Positions 23,828-32,434 are shown, counted from the stretch's first letter. The stretch: 32,631 nt of DNA from DASPOJ01 sp049790315 (GCA_049790315.1 JBAQYV010000174.1:1-32631); one strand, 5' to 3'. The notes: generated by a model from the letters alone, not told the origin. Program-made: numbers and translations.

Positions 23828-25432
23828 ATGAAGGTCTCCAAACCGTGGAAGATCGTCCTCGGAAGCCTGGCCGGCCTTTTCCTTTTATATTGTCTAGTTT
23901 TTGCAATGGCGCTCGTTTGGGCGGCGCGTCACGGCCGCCAGTTGATCCTGCAACAGATTCGAAAACAATTTCACGGCCAAGTCGAACTTGACTCCATCGA
24001 CGTCAAAGTTCACCCGTACGTTCAGGTATCCGGCACCGGCCTCGTGGTTCATTTTCCAGGGCGCGATGACTTGCCGCCGCTGATCTTGATCAAAAGTTTC
24101 ACCGTGCAGGCCAGTTGGGCCGCGTTGATGCGCCTGCCGCGCCACGTTTCCCACATCACTCTTGTCGGCTTGCAAATCACAATTCCCGCCGGGGTTCGCC
24201 GGAATCAGGACGAACACCCGCGCGCCAAGTCTTCGCTGGGCCGCCACCTCCACGACATCTACATGGACGACATACGCGCAGATGACGCGACGTTAACAAT
24301 CTTGCCGAAGCAAGCCGGAAAGGATCCCCAGGTTTACGATATCGCAAGTTTCCAGGCGCACTCGACGTCCGGTAACGGCCGGTTGGCTTTTCTCGCCACG
24401 CTGCGCATTCCAGTTCCGCCCGGCAACATCATTTCAAAAGGTTCTTTCGGTCCTTGGAATGGCGACGCGCCCGGCCTCACTCCCGTCTCAGGCACATTTA
24501 CATACGACAATGCTGACCTGGGCCACTTCAAAGGGATCTCCGGAATATTGTCTTCCAAGGGCAGCTACGGCGGCGTGATCGAAAGGATCGAAGCCGACGG
24601 TACTACCGACACTCCGGATTTCACCGTAGCTTCCGGCGGACATCCAGTAGACCTCACGACGACATTTCATTGCATCGTTGATGGCGCAAACGGAGACACA
24701 ACGCTTGACCCGGTTGACGCGCATTTCCGTAACACCACTCTGCACACCACCGGAACGATCGCCGGTATTCCCGGACAAAAGGGCAAAGCGATTAGACTCA
24801 AAGTGAATACCGATGGCGCGCGGATCGAAGATCTTTTGTTGCTCGCCGTGAAAGATGAACCCGCTATGACGGGCGACGTTCGCCTGAACAGCGCATTTAT
24901 CCTGCCTCCCAGATCGAAGGACGACGTTCTAAATCGACTGTTCCTCGACGCATCTTTCGATGTCGACAAGGCCGAGTTCACTAGCCATGGGATTGAACAG
25001 AAAGTGGACAAGCTGAGCATGCGCAGCCGCGGGGAAACCGGCGCCGTGCCGGAAGACGCGAACATTGCCTCGGAGATGCAGGGGAAATTCCGGCTTCAAA
25101 ACGGCCTAATCACATTTTCCGACTTGAATTTTACCGTTCCCGGAGCCCACGTTCATGTGATCGGCACGTTCGGCCTCGACGACCAGGCTCTCGATCTTCA
25201 CGGTACGTTCGATATGCAGGCCTCGCTCTCGCAAACCACCACCGGCGTAAAATCTTTTCTCCTGCGGGCGGTCAATCCGTTCTTCGCGAGGCCCGGCGGC
25301 GGCTCACGAATCCCATTCAAGATCGGTGGAACCGCCGAGACTCCCATTTATTCCCTCGATCTTCACCGCAGGCGTGAGGATCAGGCAGACACACCAGCCA
25401 AAAACACCGCGGATACAGCGCGAGGCAACTAG
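23828..25432 (+). CDS. AsmA-like envelope protein, first of two tandem paralogues
   Basis: A 534-aa protein with a basic start and one N-terminal membrane anchor at about residues 9-32, the rest predicted periplasmic. QIRKQFHGQVELDSIDVKV and ISGTG-like turns at the start of the periplasmic part are AsmA-like, as is the late segment LTTTGVKSF-type region (SQTTTGVKSFLLRAVNPFFARPGGG then IPFKIGGT). Many short beta-strands in between fit the elongated groove of AsmA/TamB-type proteins, some of which move phospholipid between membranes. The link to lipid transport here is inference. The downstream gene has the same length and layout. The start ATG follows AGGGTCAGATAG, a weak ribosome site. Confidence 0.78.
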   Translation: MKVSKPWKIVLGSLAGLFLLYCLVFAMALVWAARHGRQLILQQIRKQFHGQVELDSIDVKVHPYVQVSGTGLVVHFPGRDDLPPLILIKSFTVQASWAALMRLPRHVSHITLVGLQITIPAGVRRNQDEHPRAKSSLGRHLHDIYMDDIRADDATLTILPKQAGKDPQVYDIASFQAHSTSGNGRLAFLATLRIPVPPGNIISKGSFGPWNGDAPGLTPVSGTFTYDNADLGHFKGISGILSSKGSYGGVIERIEADGTTDTPDFTVASGGHPVDLTTTFHCIVDGANGDTTLDPVDAHFRNTTLHTTGTIAGIPGQKGKAIRLKVNTDGARIEDLLLLAVKDEPAMTGDVRLNSAFILPPRSKDDVLNRLFLDASFDVDKAEFTSHGIEQKVDKLSMRSRGETGAVPEDANIASEMQGKFRLQNGLITFSDLNFTVPGAHVHVIGTFGLDDQALDLHGTFDMQASLSQTTTGVKSFLLRAVNPFFARPGGGSRIPFKIGGTAETPIYSLDLHRRREDQADTPAKNTADTARGN

Positions 25433-25638
25433 CAGGCCCTGCGAATCACGTCCGATATTCAGTCTTTTCCTTTGACGTTACGCGGTCCGGTCCTGATTCC
25501 GTTCTCACCGGCGTCGGTGCACAAGCTATTCAAGAATCTCGTCGGATATTCCAGGTGTTTTAACGCTGTGTTCTCACCATCGCGCGGCAGTTCCGACCGA
25601 AACGCCATACGTTCGCATCAGATAGACGGGAACTAACT

Positions 25639-27243
25639 ATGAAACTATCCAAGGGTTGGAAAATTACCCTCAGAGTGGCAGGGGGCATCGTCCTCGCGCT
25701 TTGTATCGTGTTTGTGATTGGGGTCGAATACGCCACGCACCACATTCGGCAGGTTGTCGTGAAGTCGCTGCAAAAACAGTTTCATGCCGATGTACAACTC
25801 GATTCCATCGAAATGAAGATGGGTTCTCCCATTCAGGTAACCGGAGCGGGTTTGGTTATGTATCCTCAAGGCCATGACGATTCGCCGCCGCTGATCTCGA
25901 TCAAGAGTTTTAGCGCGCAGGCGCGTTGGTCGGGGTTGCTTCGCCGCCACATTGCCCACCTCACGATCGTCGGCCTCGAGGTCACGGTTCCCACCGGCCA
26001 GCCCGGTGACGACGAACGCGCCCGCGAAAGCAATTTCATCGGCCGCTTCACCGGCGTTCTCTTCGACGATGTGGAATCCGAGAATGCAAAGGTGACAGTT
26101 CTTCCCTCGGAGTCTGGCAAACAGCCGGAAGTAATCGATGTCGCGTCGCTCCGCGGACATTCGATCTCGGGCGATGGCAAGCTGGCGGCTGATGCGACGA
26201 TTCGAAGCGCGATCCCGCCCGGCGACATCGTTACAACCGGCACGTTCGGTCCTTGGGATCCCGACGTGCCGGCGCGCACCCCCGTGTCGGGCTCATTTAG
26301 CTTTAAGGACGTCGACCTCAGCACCCTCCCCGGCGGTCTTGCGGGAAGGTTGTCCGCCGAAGGGCAGTATGGCGGCATCATCGAAAAGCTGAACGTGGAC
26401 GGTACCGCTGCCGCGCCGGATTTCGCCACCAAGACTAGCGAGCAGCCGGTCGATCTAAAAGCGAATTTCCACGTCGTCATTGACGGCGCCAAGGAAGAAA
26501 CGCGGCTTCAGAATCTTGACGCGCACTTCGAGCACTCCACTCTGCATGCCGTAGGAACCATTGCGGGCACGCCCGGACAACAGGGCCAAGCGATCCACCT
26601 CGACGTCAGCGCCACCGACGCGCGCATCGAGGATCTCTTGGCGCTCACGGTGAAGGACAAGCCCGCTTTGACCGGAAATATTCGTTTGAACACTACCCTG
26701 ATCTTGCCCGCAGGACCTCAAAATGATCCCATGAACCAAATGACTCTTAATGGTTCCTTCGATATAGACCAAGTGGTTTTCACCGATCACGCCGCCGAAA
26801 AGAAAGTAACCACATTGAGCATGCGCAGTCAGGGGCAAACGGGAGACGTTCAGGAAGATGATAGTGTCGCCTCAGCCATGCAAGGGATGTTTCAGGTGCA
26901 AAATGGCGTCATGACCTTTTCCGATCTGAATTTCCAAGTGCCGGGGGCTCGGGTCCACCTCGTTGGCACAATCGGTCTTGAACACCAGAATTTCGATATG
27001 CACGGTGTTTTGGATATGCGAGCCCAGATTTCGCAGACCACCACCGGCGTGAAATCATTTTTGTTAAAGGCCGTCAATCCACTTTTCTCGAAGCCCGGCG
27101 GCGGTAGTCGCATATTCTTCAACATCGGCGGCACCGAAAAAATTCCCATCTATACTCTCGATCTCCATCACAAGGCTGCTCCGGACAAGACGCCAGATCA
27201 GAGCTCGACCAAGACCAATACAGCCGCCGCGCAGGGTAACTAG
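25639..27243 (+). CDS. AsmA-like envelope protein, second of two tandem paralogues
   Basis: Also 534 aa and alignable end to end with the gene at 23828: MKLSKGWKI versus MKVSKPWKI, QKQFHADVQLDSIEMK versus RKQFHGQVELDSIDVK, and a shared TTTGVKSFLL then VNP and PGGGSRI near the C-terminus. One N-terminal helix (about 9-30) anchors it. Both have a Pro-Gly-Asp-Ile/Asn-Ile segment before GTFGPWD/N and a matching pattern of Gly-rich turns. The long separation (206 nt) and lower identity in the anchor suggest an old duplication. It is convergent with trpD, only 37 nt away and without a visible terminator, so its transcript may run antisense into trpD. Function as for its paralogue: AsmA-like, not proven. 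Confidence 0.78.
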   Translation: MKLSKGWKITLRVAGGIVLALCIVFVIGVEYATHHIRQVVVKSLQKQFHADVQLDSIEMKMGSPIQVTGAGLVMYPQGHDDSPPLISIKSFSAQARWSGLLRRHIAHLTIVGLEVTVPTGQPGDDERARESNFIGRFTGVLFDDVESENAKVTVLPSESGKQPEVIDVASLRGHSISGDGKLAADATIRSAIPPGDIVTTGTFGPWDPDVPARTPVSGSFSFKDVDLSTLPGGLAGRLSAEGQYGGIIEKLNVDGTAAAPDFATKTSEQPVDLKANFHVVIDGAKEETRLQNLDAHFEHSTLHAVGTIAGTPGQQGQAIHLDVSATDARIEDLLALTVKDKPALTGNIRLNTTLILPAGPQNDPMNQMTLNGSFDIDQVVFTDHAAEKKVTTLSMRSQGQTGDVQEDDSVASAMQGMFQVQNGVMTFSDLNFQVPGARVHLVGTIGLEHQNFDMHGVLDMRAQISQTTTGVKSFLLKAVNPLFSKPGGGSRIFFNIGGTEKIPIYTLDLHHKAAPDKTPDQSSTKTNTAAAQGN

Positions 27244-27280
27244 CGGATTCGGGATCTCTGGTTTTTCAGTCGCGGGTTAT

Positions 27281-28303
27281 CTAGTCGTGGCCAAAAGCGA
27301 TTAACGCATGAAGTTTTGCGCGCGCCGCGCCGGAATCGATTGAGGCAACCGCCAGCCGCACACCATCGCGAAAATTCGCGGCGCGGTCCGCCGCGACCAG
27401 CGCCGCTGCGGCATTGGCCAGAACGATGTCGCGTCGCGGGCCGCGATCGCTATCCAGAATGGCGCGGATGATCGCGGCGCTCGCTTGTGCGTTTCCCGCG
27501 GCCAACGCTTCGCGCGGCGCGCGCGCCAGGCCGAAATCCTCAGGCGACACGCGATATTGTTTCACGGCGCCGTCTCGCAGTTCGGCCAATTCCGTTTCCG
27601 CGCTCAAGGAAATTTCATCCAGCCCGTCGAGCCCGTGCACAACAAACGCATGGCGCGCGCCAAGCTCAGCGAGCGCGCGCGCCATCGGTTCGACCACCTG
27701 CGCTGAAAATACTCCGATCACTTGCGCTGATGCGCCGGCCGGATTCGTCAGCGGCCCCAGAAGATTGAACACCGTGCGCCCGCCCACGTGCCGCCGTGCC
27801 GGCATGGCATGTCGCACGGCGCGATGCGCCGCTGGCGCAAATAAAAATCCGATTCCAATCTGCGCGATCGCGCGCCCCGCTTCCTGCGCCGGAATTTCCA
27901 CGGTCACGCCCAGCGCTTCCAGCACATCGGCCGAGCCGCTTTTTGTCGAGACCGAACGATTGCCGTGTTTTGCCACGCGCACACCCGCGCCCGCCACGAC
28001 GAACGCCGCGGCAGTTGATACGTTGAACGTGCCAGCGTTGTCGCCGCCGGTTCCGCACGTGTCCAGCATTTCGTCGCTCGGCCGCGTTCCTTCCGCGAAA
28101 ACCGGCTCAGCGCGATTTCGCATGGCGCGCGCAAATCCCACCAACTCTTCTGATGTTTCTCCTTTGGCGCGCAACGCCAGCAGCAGCCGGACAATTGTCG
28201 CGTCTTCCAGTTGCCCAGCGAGCAACTGTTCCATCACGGCTTCGGCTTCCGTGCGAGTAAGGTCGCGGCCGCCTTCAATCTTGCCGATAATTTCGTCAGT
28301 CAT
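27281..28303 (-). CDS. trpD: Anthranilate phosphoribosyltransferase
   Basis: It joins anthranilate and phosphoribosyl pyrophosphate, the second committed step to tryptophan. CGTGGD (83-88) binds PRPP; NVSTAAAFV, KHGNRSVSTKSGSADVLEALG and FNLLGPLTNPAG are family hallmarks. The helical N-terminal domain begins right at MTDEIIGKIEGG. ATG at 28303 was chosen because GGAAGG precedes it at 6 nt and the protein then starts like its homologues (340 aa); the frame stays open 49 codons further upstream without family similarity. It is on the minus strand, apart from trpE-trpG, so expression is separate. No trpC, trpF, trpB or trpA is in the window. Confidence 0.93.
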   Translation of the reverse strand: MTDEIIGKIEGGRDLTRTEAEAVMEQLLAGQLEDATIVRLLLALRAKGETSEELVGFARAMRNRAEPVFAEGTRPSDEMLDTCGTGGDNAGTFNVSTAAAFVVAGAGVRVAKHGNRSVSTKSGSADVLEALGVTVEIPAQEAGRAIAQIGIGFLFAPAAHRAVRHAMPARRHVGGRTVFNLLGPLTNPAGASAQVIGVFSAQVVEPMARALAELGARHAFVVHGLDGLDEISLSAETELAELRDGAVKQYRVSPEDFGLARAPREALAAGNAQASAAIIRAILDSDRGPRRDIVLANAAAALVAADRAANFRDGVRLAVASIDSGAARAKLHALIAFGHD

Positions 28304-28721
28304 GAAAAACCTTCCGTCACAATTCCTTCGCCAACCAGACAGCTTGCCACAGAAGCGGCGCCGGAGACTGCGATTTTGAGTTCTAAGGTCTCGGTGGCGA
28401 GCGAGATTTATGCGCCGCTGAAACGGCATTCCGTCTGAGGCCGCGAACACCCCAATGCCGAGGAACTTGCCTATTGCGCCTCAATTTAGGTGAAGCCGAA
28501 ACATTGGCAATATAAGGTGCGTAAATACATGGACTTATGGTGCGCCAGGAATGCCCACCGCCTCGGCACTCGGTGTTTGACGACGGTTCCAGAACTTGGC
28601 GCACTCAGGCGTCACGCCGATGCGCCCGTGTTCGGCCGCATCTCCCGAGTCAGTTTGTTGTCCCGATTTGACTGTCCTGGAATTTCCATCCGGCATGGCA
28701 AGCCGCTTGCTCTTCTTTGGT
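28304..28721. other. Divergent intergenic region between trpD and the str operon
   Basis: About 420 bp without a supported gene. A 99-codon frame (28490-28789) starts at a GTG but runs through the rpsL promoter and has no family resemblance. On the minus strand a possible trpD promoter is listed separately. No terminator or known riboswitch was recognised. Confidence 0.5.
28483..28510 (-). promoter_or_regulatory. Possible trpD promoter
   Basis: On the minus strand TTGCCA (28510-28505), a 16-nt spacer and TAAATT (28488-28483) give a partial sigma70 match. It would leave a leader of about 170 nt before trpD. Weak evidence. Confidence 0.25.
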
Positions 28722-28750
28722 TTGACAGATCGTCGGACTTCTTCTATTAT
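28722..28750 (+). promoter_or_regulatory. Strong sigma70-type promoter of the str operon
   Basis: TTGACA (28722-28727), exactly 17 nt, then TATTAT (28745-28750). This is the best promoter match in the window. Start of transcription near 28757 leaves a leader of about 320 nt before rpsL. Confidence 0.85.
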
Positions 28751-28918
28751 ATTCCGGTCTTTGAGTCAGGGGAGCAAGAGGCCCTGTAGTTGAGATCGGG
28801 CCAGTGGTTGAATAGGTGAAGGTCTTCAGCCCCGGAACATTGTAGGACGGATCGGGGAAGAAGAGCGGCCGGAATGGGGCGCCAGCCCCGCTAAGCCGAG
28901 CAACCCTCTCCGCTTTAA

Positions 28919-28950
28919 CCAGTTGGTGCGAACGGTTCGACTGGGTTTTT
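28919..28950 (+). terminator. Attenuator-like hairpin in the str operon leader
   Basis: CCAGTTG (28919-28925) pairs with CGACTGG (28938-28944) through six Watson-Crick pairs and one G-U, followed by G and TTTTT (28946-28950). CGAA-cgg-TTCG inside the loop can extend the structure. Just upstream is GGGGC-gcca-GCCCC (28876-28889). The position inside a leader suggests conditional termination rather than a gene end. Confidence 0.45.
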
Positions 28951-29070
28951 GTGTGCGGAGTGCCATCACAGTTCTCCGGACAGCGGTGGAATTTTATTTT
29001 TGGAAGTTTGTGCCACGGCATCTCGTAGTGTGCCGTAGCGCTGAGGAACGAAATCGTTTTTGATTTTTTG

Positions 29071-29075
29071 AGGAG
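29071..29075 (+). promoter_or_regulatory. Ribosome binding site deciding the rpsL GTG start
   Basis: AGGAG lies 4 nt before GTG at 29080. An in-frame TTG at 29068 overlaps this site and would add four residues not seen in S12 proteins, so GTG is the start. Confidence 0.75.
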
Positions 29076-29079
29076 ACTT

Positions 29080-29463
29080 GTGCCGACGTTTTCACAACTG
29101 GTTCGCCATGGACGCGAACTGATCCGCAACAAAACGAAGTCGCCGGCGCTCGAGAGCTGCCCGGAAAAACGCGGCGTGTGCATTCGCGTTTACACGCAAA
29201 CGCCGAAGAAGCCCAACTCTGCGCTGCGCAAAGTCGCGCGCGCGCGCCTTACGAACGCCATGGAAGTGACCACCTATATTCCCGGCGTCGGACACAATTT
29301 GCAGGAGCACTCCATCGTGCTCGTGCGCGGCGGCCGCGTGAAAGATTTGCCGGGCGTGCGCTATCACATTATTCGCGGAACGCTTGACGCCGCTGGCGTT
29401 GAGAATCGCAAGCAGGGGCGCTCGAAGTATGGCGCCAAGCGGCCAAAAGCCGCGCAGAAATAG
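29080..29463 (+). CDS. rpsL: 30S ribosomal protein S12
   Basis: A decoding-centre ribosomal protein of 127 aa. It starts MPTFSQLVRHGR and has KTKSPALESCPEKRGVC, TPKKPNSALRKVA, and VRGGRVKDLPGVRYHIIRGTLD, all highly conserved. Lys43 and Lys88, the classic streptomycin-resistance positions, keep the wild-type residue. Asp89 follows Lys88 in the loop whose Asp is methylthiolated in many bacteria. The start is GTG with a close AGGAG. First gene of the str operon, 12 nt before rpsG. Confidence 0.96.
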   Translation: MPTFSQLVRHGRELIRNKTKSPALESCPEKRGVCIRVYTQTPKKPNSALRKVARARLTNAMEVTTYIPGVGHNLQEHSIVLVRGGRVKDLPGVRYHIIRGTLDAAGVENRKQGRSKYGAKRPKAAQK

Positions 29464-29475
29464 GAGCCGCGGCCG

Positions 29476-29946
29476 ATGCCACGCAAAGGATGGATCGTTC
29501 GCCGGGAAGTGCTGCCCGATGCCGTCTACAGCAGCGACCTGGTGCAGAAGTTCATCAATTCGATGATGTGGGATGGCAAGCGCTCCACGGCGCAGCGCAT
29601 TTTTTACGGCGCTATGGATCAGATCGCGCAGAAGACCAACGACGATCCTCTCAAAGTTTTCAAGAAGGCCGTCGAGAATGTGAAGCCGACGCTTGAAGTA
29701 AAGTCTCGGCGCGTCGGCGGCGCGAACTACCAGGTGCCCGTCGAAGTGAATCAGTATCGCAAGCAATCCTTGGCGATTCGCTGGCTCTTGCTTTACGCGC
29801 GCACGCGCGCCGGCAAACGCATGATGGATAAGCTCGCTGAAGAATTAATGGACGCCGCCAACAATCGCGGTGGCGCCATGAAAAAGAAAGACGACGTTCA
29901 CCGTATGGCCGAAGCCAACAAAGCGTTCGCCCACTATCGGTGGTAA
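29476..29946 (+). CDS. rpsG: 30S ribosomal protein S7
   Basis: A primary 16S rRNA-binding protein of the 30S head and, in E. coli, the translational repressor of the str operon. It starts MPRKGWIVRREVLPD, and VQKFINSMMWDGKRSTAQRIFY, VKPTLEVKSRRVGGANYQVPVEV and a C-terminal EANKAFAHYRW are diagnostic. Length 156 aa is standard. GGAG lies about 10 nt upstream. It follows rpsL after 12 nt and precedes fusA by 24 nt. Confidence 0.96.
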   Translation: MPRKGWIVRREVLPDAVYSSDLVQKFINSMMWDGKRSTAQRIFYGAMDQIAQKTNDDPLKVFKKAVENVKPTLEVKSRRVGGANYQVPVEVNQYRKQSLAIRWLLLYARTRAGKRMMDKLAEELMDAANNRGGAMKKKDDVHRMAEANKAFAHYRW

Positions 29947-29970
29947 GGATCGATCGAAACGAATAAAGAC

Positions 29971-32232
29971 ATGGCTGCGGAAACACATCTCGAGCGCACG
30001 CGCAACATCGGCATCATGGCGCACATTGACGCCGGTAAGACCACTTCGACCGAACGCATCCTGTTTTACACCGGAGTGACTTACAAGATCGGCGAAGTCG
30101 ACGAAGGCACCGCCACGATGGATTGGATGGAGCAGGAGCGCGAACGCGGCATCACCATCACGTCGGCCGCCACCGTCGCTTCGTGGAAACGCGACGCCAC
30201 CGAGTACAAGATCAACATTATTGATACGCCTGGCCACGTGGACTTTACAGTCGAAGTCGAGCGTTCGCTGCGCGTGCTTGATGGCGCCGTAGCCATCTTC
30301 GACGCTGTCGCCGGCGTTCAGCCGCAGACCGAAACCGTTTGGCGTCAGGCCGATAAGTACCATGTTCCGCGCATCGCCTTCGTCAACAAGATGGATCGCA
30401 CGGGCGCCGACTTCGATCATTGTATTAAGACCATGCGCCAGCGTTTGGCCGCCCGCCCGGTTCCTCTGCAATTTCCGCTTGGCAAAGAAGGTCTCTTCAT
30501 CGGCTGCATCGATTTCATCGAAGAAAAAGTGATCGTCTGGCTTGAAGAAACTCTTGGCGCGAAGTTTGAGATCTTTGAAGTCGCGAAGCTGTGGGACGTC
30601 GCGTTCGTCGCGAGCCGCCCCGACATCGCCGCCGCGCTGAAAATTTCCGCCATTGACGAAGCCTTCTACAAGGCGCAGCGCGAAAAGGTGATCGAATACA
30701 TCGCCGAGCACGACGACGCCATCCTCCATAAATATCTCGAAGGCCACGCCCTGAGCTCGGCGGAGCTTCGCGCCTCGGTGCGCCGCTCGACGATTGCGCT
30801 CAAACTGGTGCCCGTGCTGGCTGGCTCGGCCTTCAAGAACAAAGGCGTTCAGCCGTTGCTTGATGCCATCGTGGATTATCTGCCTTCGCCCCTGGACGTG
30901 CCGCCGGTGGATGGCGTCTCACTCGACGGCGAAGAGCCGCTGGTGCGCAGAGCCGACGATGACCAGCCTTTCTCGGCACTGGCGTTCAAGATCATGACCG
31001 ATCCTTTTGTCGGCCATGTCACCTACATCCGCGTATATTCGGGCATTCTTAAAGCCGGCAGCTACGCGTTCAATTCCTCGAAAGGCACGCGCGAACGTAT
31101 CGGTCGCCTGCTGCGCATGCACGCGAATAAGCGCGAAGAAATTGAAGCTGTTCACGCTGGCGACATCGCCGCGGTCGTTGGTCTAAAGAGTGTAACCACC
31201 GGCGATACGTTGTGTGATGAAGATAAGCCGATCATCCTCGAATCCATTGAATTTCCCGCTCCCGTAATTTCTGTCGCCATCGAACCCAAGACCAAAGCCG
31301 ATCAGGACAAAATGGGCGTGGCGCTCAGCAAGCTCGCGCAAGAAGACCCGACTTTCCGCGTGCATTCGGAACCCGATACCGGACAAACGCTGATTTCCGG
31401 CATGGGTGAGCTGCATCTTGAGATCATCGTCGATCGCATGATGCGCGAATTCGGCGTGCAGGCCACCGTTGGCCGTCCGCAGGTCGCATACCGCGAAACG
31501 ATCAAGCGCGAATCCGGCGCCGAAGGAAAATACATTCGTCAGACCGGCGGCCGCGGCCAATACGGCCATTGCAAGATCGAAGTTTGTCCGCTGCCGAATT
31601 CGGGCCACGAAGATATGCACGAATTGTCCGTCGATGAACTCGATGCCCTCGCTAAGCAAGTCGCGGGCTCGGGCGGCAAGTGGCGCTTCGACAAGGAACA
31701 TCGCTTCCTCTTCATTGACAAAATCGTTGGCGGTTCGATTCCCAAAGAATTCATCGCTCCCATCGAAGCCGGTATTCGCGAAGCCATGGACAACGGTGTC
31801 CTCGCCGGCTACGAAATGGTGGATATCGCCGTGAAATTGATTGACCGCAGCTACCACGATGTGGACAGCTCGGAAATGGCCTTCAAGATCGCCGGTTCCA
31901 TGGCGTTCAAGGAGGCTTGCCGCAAGGGCCACCCGACTTTGCTCGAGCCGATCATGCGCATCGAAGTTGTCGTCCCCGAGGAGTACATGGGTGAAGTCTT
32001 CGGCGATTTGAATTCGCGCCGTGGCAATCCCCAGGGCACCGAATCGCGCGCAAGCGCCAAGATTATCAGTTGCGAAGTTCCGCTCGCCGAAATGTTCGGC
32101 TACGCGACGGATCTGCGCAGCCGCACGCAGGGCCGCGGTAGTTTTTCGATGCACTTTTCGCATTATGCCGAGGCTCCGGCGAATGTCGCCGAGGAAGTCA
32201 TCGGCAAGGCCACGGGCAAAGCGGTTCGTTAA
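29971..32232 (+). CDS. fusA: Elongation factor G with two insertions
   Basis: The GTPase that drives ribosomal translocation and recycling. G1 AHIDAGKTT (17-25), the switch segment RERGITITSAA, G3 DTPGH and G4 NKMD are intact, so it should be active. Domains II-V follow in order, with FRVHSEPDTGQTLISGMGELHLEI in domain III and GGRGQYGHCKIEV entering domain IV. At 753 aa it is about 50 longer than common EF-G (around 700). Extra sequence lies at about residues 200-230 in the G' region and about 541-579 in domain IV, just before FIDKIVGGSIPKEFI. Possibly a lineage trait. Third gene of the str operon. Confidence 0.94.
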   Translation: MAAETHLERTRNIGIMAHIDAGKTTSTERILFYTGVTYKIGEVDEGTATMDWMEQERERGITITSAATVASWKRDATEYKINIIDTPGHVDFTVEVERSLRVLDGAVAIFDAVAGVQPQTETVWRQADKYHVPRIAFVNKMDRTGADFDHCIKTMRQRLAARPVPLQFPLGKEGLFIGCIDFIEEKVIVWLEETLGAKFEIFEVAKLWDVAFVASRPDIAAALKISAIDEAFYKAQREKVIEYIAEHDDAILHKYLEGHALSSAELRASVRRSTIALKLVPVLAGSAFKNKGVQPLLDAIVDYLPSPLDVPPVDGVSLDGEEPLVRRADDDQPFSALAFKIMTDPFVGHVTYIRVYSGILKAGSYAFNSSKGTRERIGRLLRMHANKREEIEAVHAGDIAAVVGLKSVTTGDTLCDEDKPIILESIEFPAPVISVAIEPKTKADQDKMGVALSKLAQEDPTFRVHSEPDTGQTLISGMGELHLEIIVDRMMREFGVQATVGRPQVAYRETIKRESGAEGKYIRQTGGRGQYGHCKIEVCPLPNSGHEDMHELSVDELDALAKQVAGSGGKWRFDKEHRFLFIDKIVGGSIPKEFIAPIEAGIREAMDNGVLAGYEMVDIAVKLIDRSYHDVDSSEMAFKIAGSMAFKEACRKGHPTLLEPIMRIEVVVPEEYMGEVFGDLNSRRGNPQGTESRASAKIISCEVPLAEMFGYATDLRSRTQGRGSFSMHFSHYAEAPANVAEEVIGKATGKAVR

Positions 32233-32329
32233 CGAACGGCGTTTCAAACAGGCTCCATGGTGCTCGGGTTGTTTTGTCGCATGGGAGATTGCAGCAGTTG
32301 TGGGTCGGGGAAGACGGTTTTGGGGGCAG

Positions 32330-32346
32330 CGCGGATTCCGCGTTTT
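32330..32346 (+). terminator. Possible weak terminator after fusA
   Basis: CGCGG-att-CCGCG followed by TTTT. The stem is only 5 bp with a 3-nt loop, 13 nt before the tRNA. It could end the fusA transcript or be a processing site before the tRNA. Confidence 0.3.
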
Positions 32347-32358
32347 GGGCGGAACCGG

Positions 32359-32434
32359 GCGGGGGTAACTCAGTGGTAGAGTTTCGGCTTTCCAAGCCGA
32401 TGTTGGCGGGTTCGAATCCCGTCCCCCCGCTCCA
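32359..32434 (+). tRNA. tRNA-Gly, anticodon UCC, CCA encoded
   Basis: Acceptor GCGGGGG pairs with CCCCCGC, then discriminator T and CCA. The D stem is ACTC/GAGT; the anticodon stem TCGGC/GCCGA encloses TTTCCAA with TCC at 32391-32393; the T loop is TTCGAAT. The 3' side has six C's where five are expected, so the arm must be read as a 6-bp T stem (GGCGGG/CCCGTC) or as carrying one unpaired base. The total is 76 nt where 75 would be canonical for these loop sizes. A tRNA-Gly(UCC) also lies upstream of tufB in E. coli, so its place before tuf is in keeping with known layouts. Confidence 0.9.

Noticed and set aside
27414..28379. 321-codon plus-strand frame
   Set aside because: It lies antisense to trpD, whose motifs are clear. 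The translation is rich in Ala, Arg, Ser and Pro as expected for a shadow frame.
28490..28789. 99-codon plus-strand frame ahead of the str operon
   Set aside because: It starts at a GTG without a ribosome site and covers the strong rpsL promoter; composition does not look coding.
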